From: Paenibacillus sp. J5C2022 | GTDB taxonomy: Bacteria; Bacillota; Bacilli; Paenibacillales; Paenibacillaceae | Length of the DNA stretch: 39,877 nucleotides | NCBI RefSeq assembly: GCF_025567625.1 | Contig: NZ_JAOQJC010000058.1 | Location: forward strand, 1-39,877 | Direction of reading: 5' to 3' | In this document: positions 39,669 through 39,877 of the stretch, piece after piece | Numbering within the stretch: the first letter of the stretch is position 1 | Layout: the number at the start of each line of letters is the position of its first letter | The notes under the pieces: generated by a model | Seen by the model: only the letters and a program-made list of their open reading frames with translations | The model's database searches: none | What the model was told of the DNA's origin: nothing | Program-made: the position numbers and the translations under genes

Positions 39669-39706
39669 AGAAAGGGCTGTTCCGTTTGAACGGGACAGTT
39701 CTTTCC
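39669..39706 (+). terminator. Hairpin terminator after the 125-aa gene
   Basis: AAAGGGCTGTTCCGTT faces AACGGGACAGTTCTTT with a TG loop; a long imperfect stem ending in CTTTCC. Confidence 0.55.
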
Positions 39707-39751
39707 TCTGTTTGTCGGGAATTATGGGGTGCGGGAAGAGTGAGCACGTAT

Positions 39752-39877
39752 GTGGCATACACTGAAGTGCGGAAAAGGTGCTATGGAGCGGATTTAGTGT
39801 AGGTGGCATACATTGGAGTAGGGAAATGGTGCTATGGAGCGGAGTTAGTGTAGGTGGCATACAATGGAGCGGGGGAA
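39752..39877. repeat. Tandem array, 51-bp unit (third 51-bp family), cut by the window end
   Basis: Units beginning GTGGCATACA start at 39752, 39803 and 39854, exactly 51 bp apart, with a body including GTGCTATGGAGCGGA. The last unit is incomplete because the window ends. Unrelated in sequence to the arrays at 3473 and 3896. Confidence 0.85.

Noticed and set aside
39181..39762. 193-aa minus-strand frame over the 125-aa gene
   Set aside because: Starts inside the terminal 51-bp array and crosses the hairpin; the plus frame has a good ribosome binding site.

Overview
The window looks like a chromosomal segment of a spore-forming, GC-balanced Firmicute of the Paenibacillaceae, most likely Paenibacillus. 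The basis is protein-level resemblance to Bacillus/Paenibacillus families, strong AGGAGG-type ribosome binding sites, frequent TTG/GTG starts, meso-diaminopimelate dehydrogenase, and LplB/YtcP/lipoprotein sugar transport genes next to an AraC-type membrane regulator. All family calls come from reading motifs; no database search was run.

Layout. 1-560: array of palindromes. 804-3078: NAD glutamate dehydrogenase and diaminopimelate dehydrogenase, ending in a terminator. 3160-4376: gene-free stretch with a decayed transposase fragment, two 51-bp tandem arrays, a promoter with a Fur box, and a long purine tract leading into an ABC exporter (4377-6101). 6192-7660: c-di-AMP (ydaO/yuaA) riboswitch and a KamA-family radical SAM enzyme. 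7650-9311 (minus): secreted 5'-nucleotidase, divergent from deoC (9504-10193). 10446-12635 (minus): aldose epimerase-like protein and a membrane-anchored PrsA-type foldase. 12806-22894: signalling block on the plus strand: MHYT-GGDEF-EAL protein, hybrid kinase with two receivers and an Hpt domain, OmpR-type regulator, degenerate GGDEF-EAL protein, chemoreceptor. 22989-26472: small proteins, an atypical protein kinase, a TraX-like membrane protein and an XRE-cupin regulator. 26640-28931: tdh-kbl threonine catabolism. 28960-29246: an unannotated type I toxin-antitoxin module. 29266-36851: Rieske/FAD oxidoreductase, AraC-type membrane regulator and an ABC importer for a probable oligosaccharide. 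36938-38300: a decapitated secreted-protein gene, a 113-bp repeat array, a hypothetical gene and an IS200/IS605 remnant. 38413-39657: methyltransferase and an Arg/Cys-rich small protein. 39752-end: another 51-bp array, cut by the window edge.

The most unusual signal is in the intergenic DNA. Five repeat arrays of unrelated sequence share one spacing quantum of 51-52 bp, about five turns of B-DNA: 52 bp between alternating palindromes at the left end; 51 bp at 3473, 3896 and 39752; and alternating 51/62 bp at 37005, where the two steps differ by one helical turn. Several sit beside IS debris or a broken gene. Other points worth checking are the hidden toxin-antitoxin pair, a c-di-AMP riboswitch controlling an aminomutase-like gene without its usual partner, a Fur box before an exporter, and a palindromic operator between the XRE-cupin gene and tdh-kbl.
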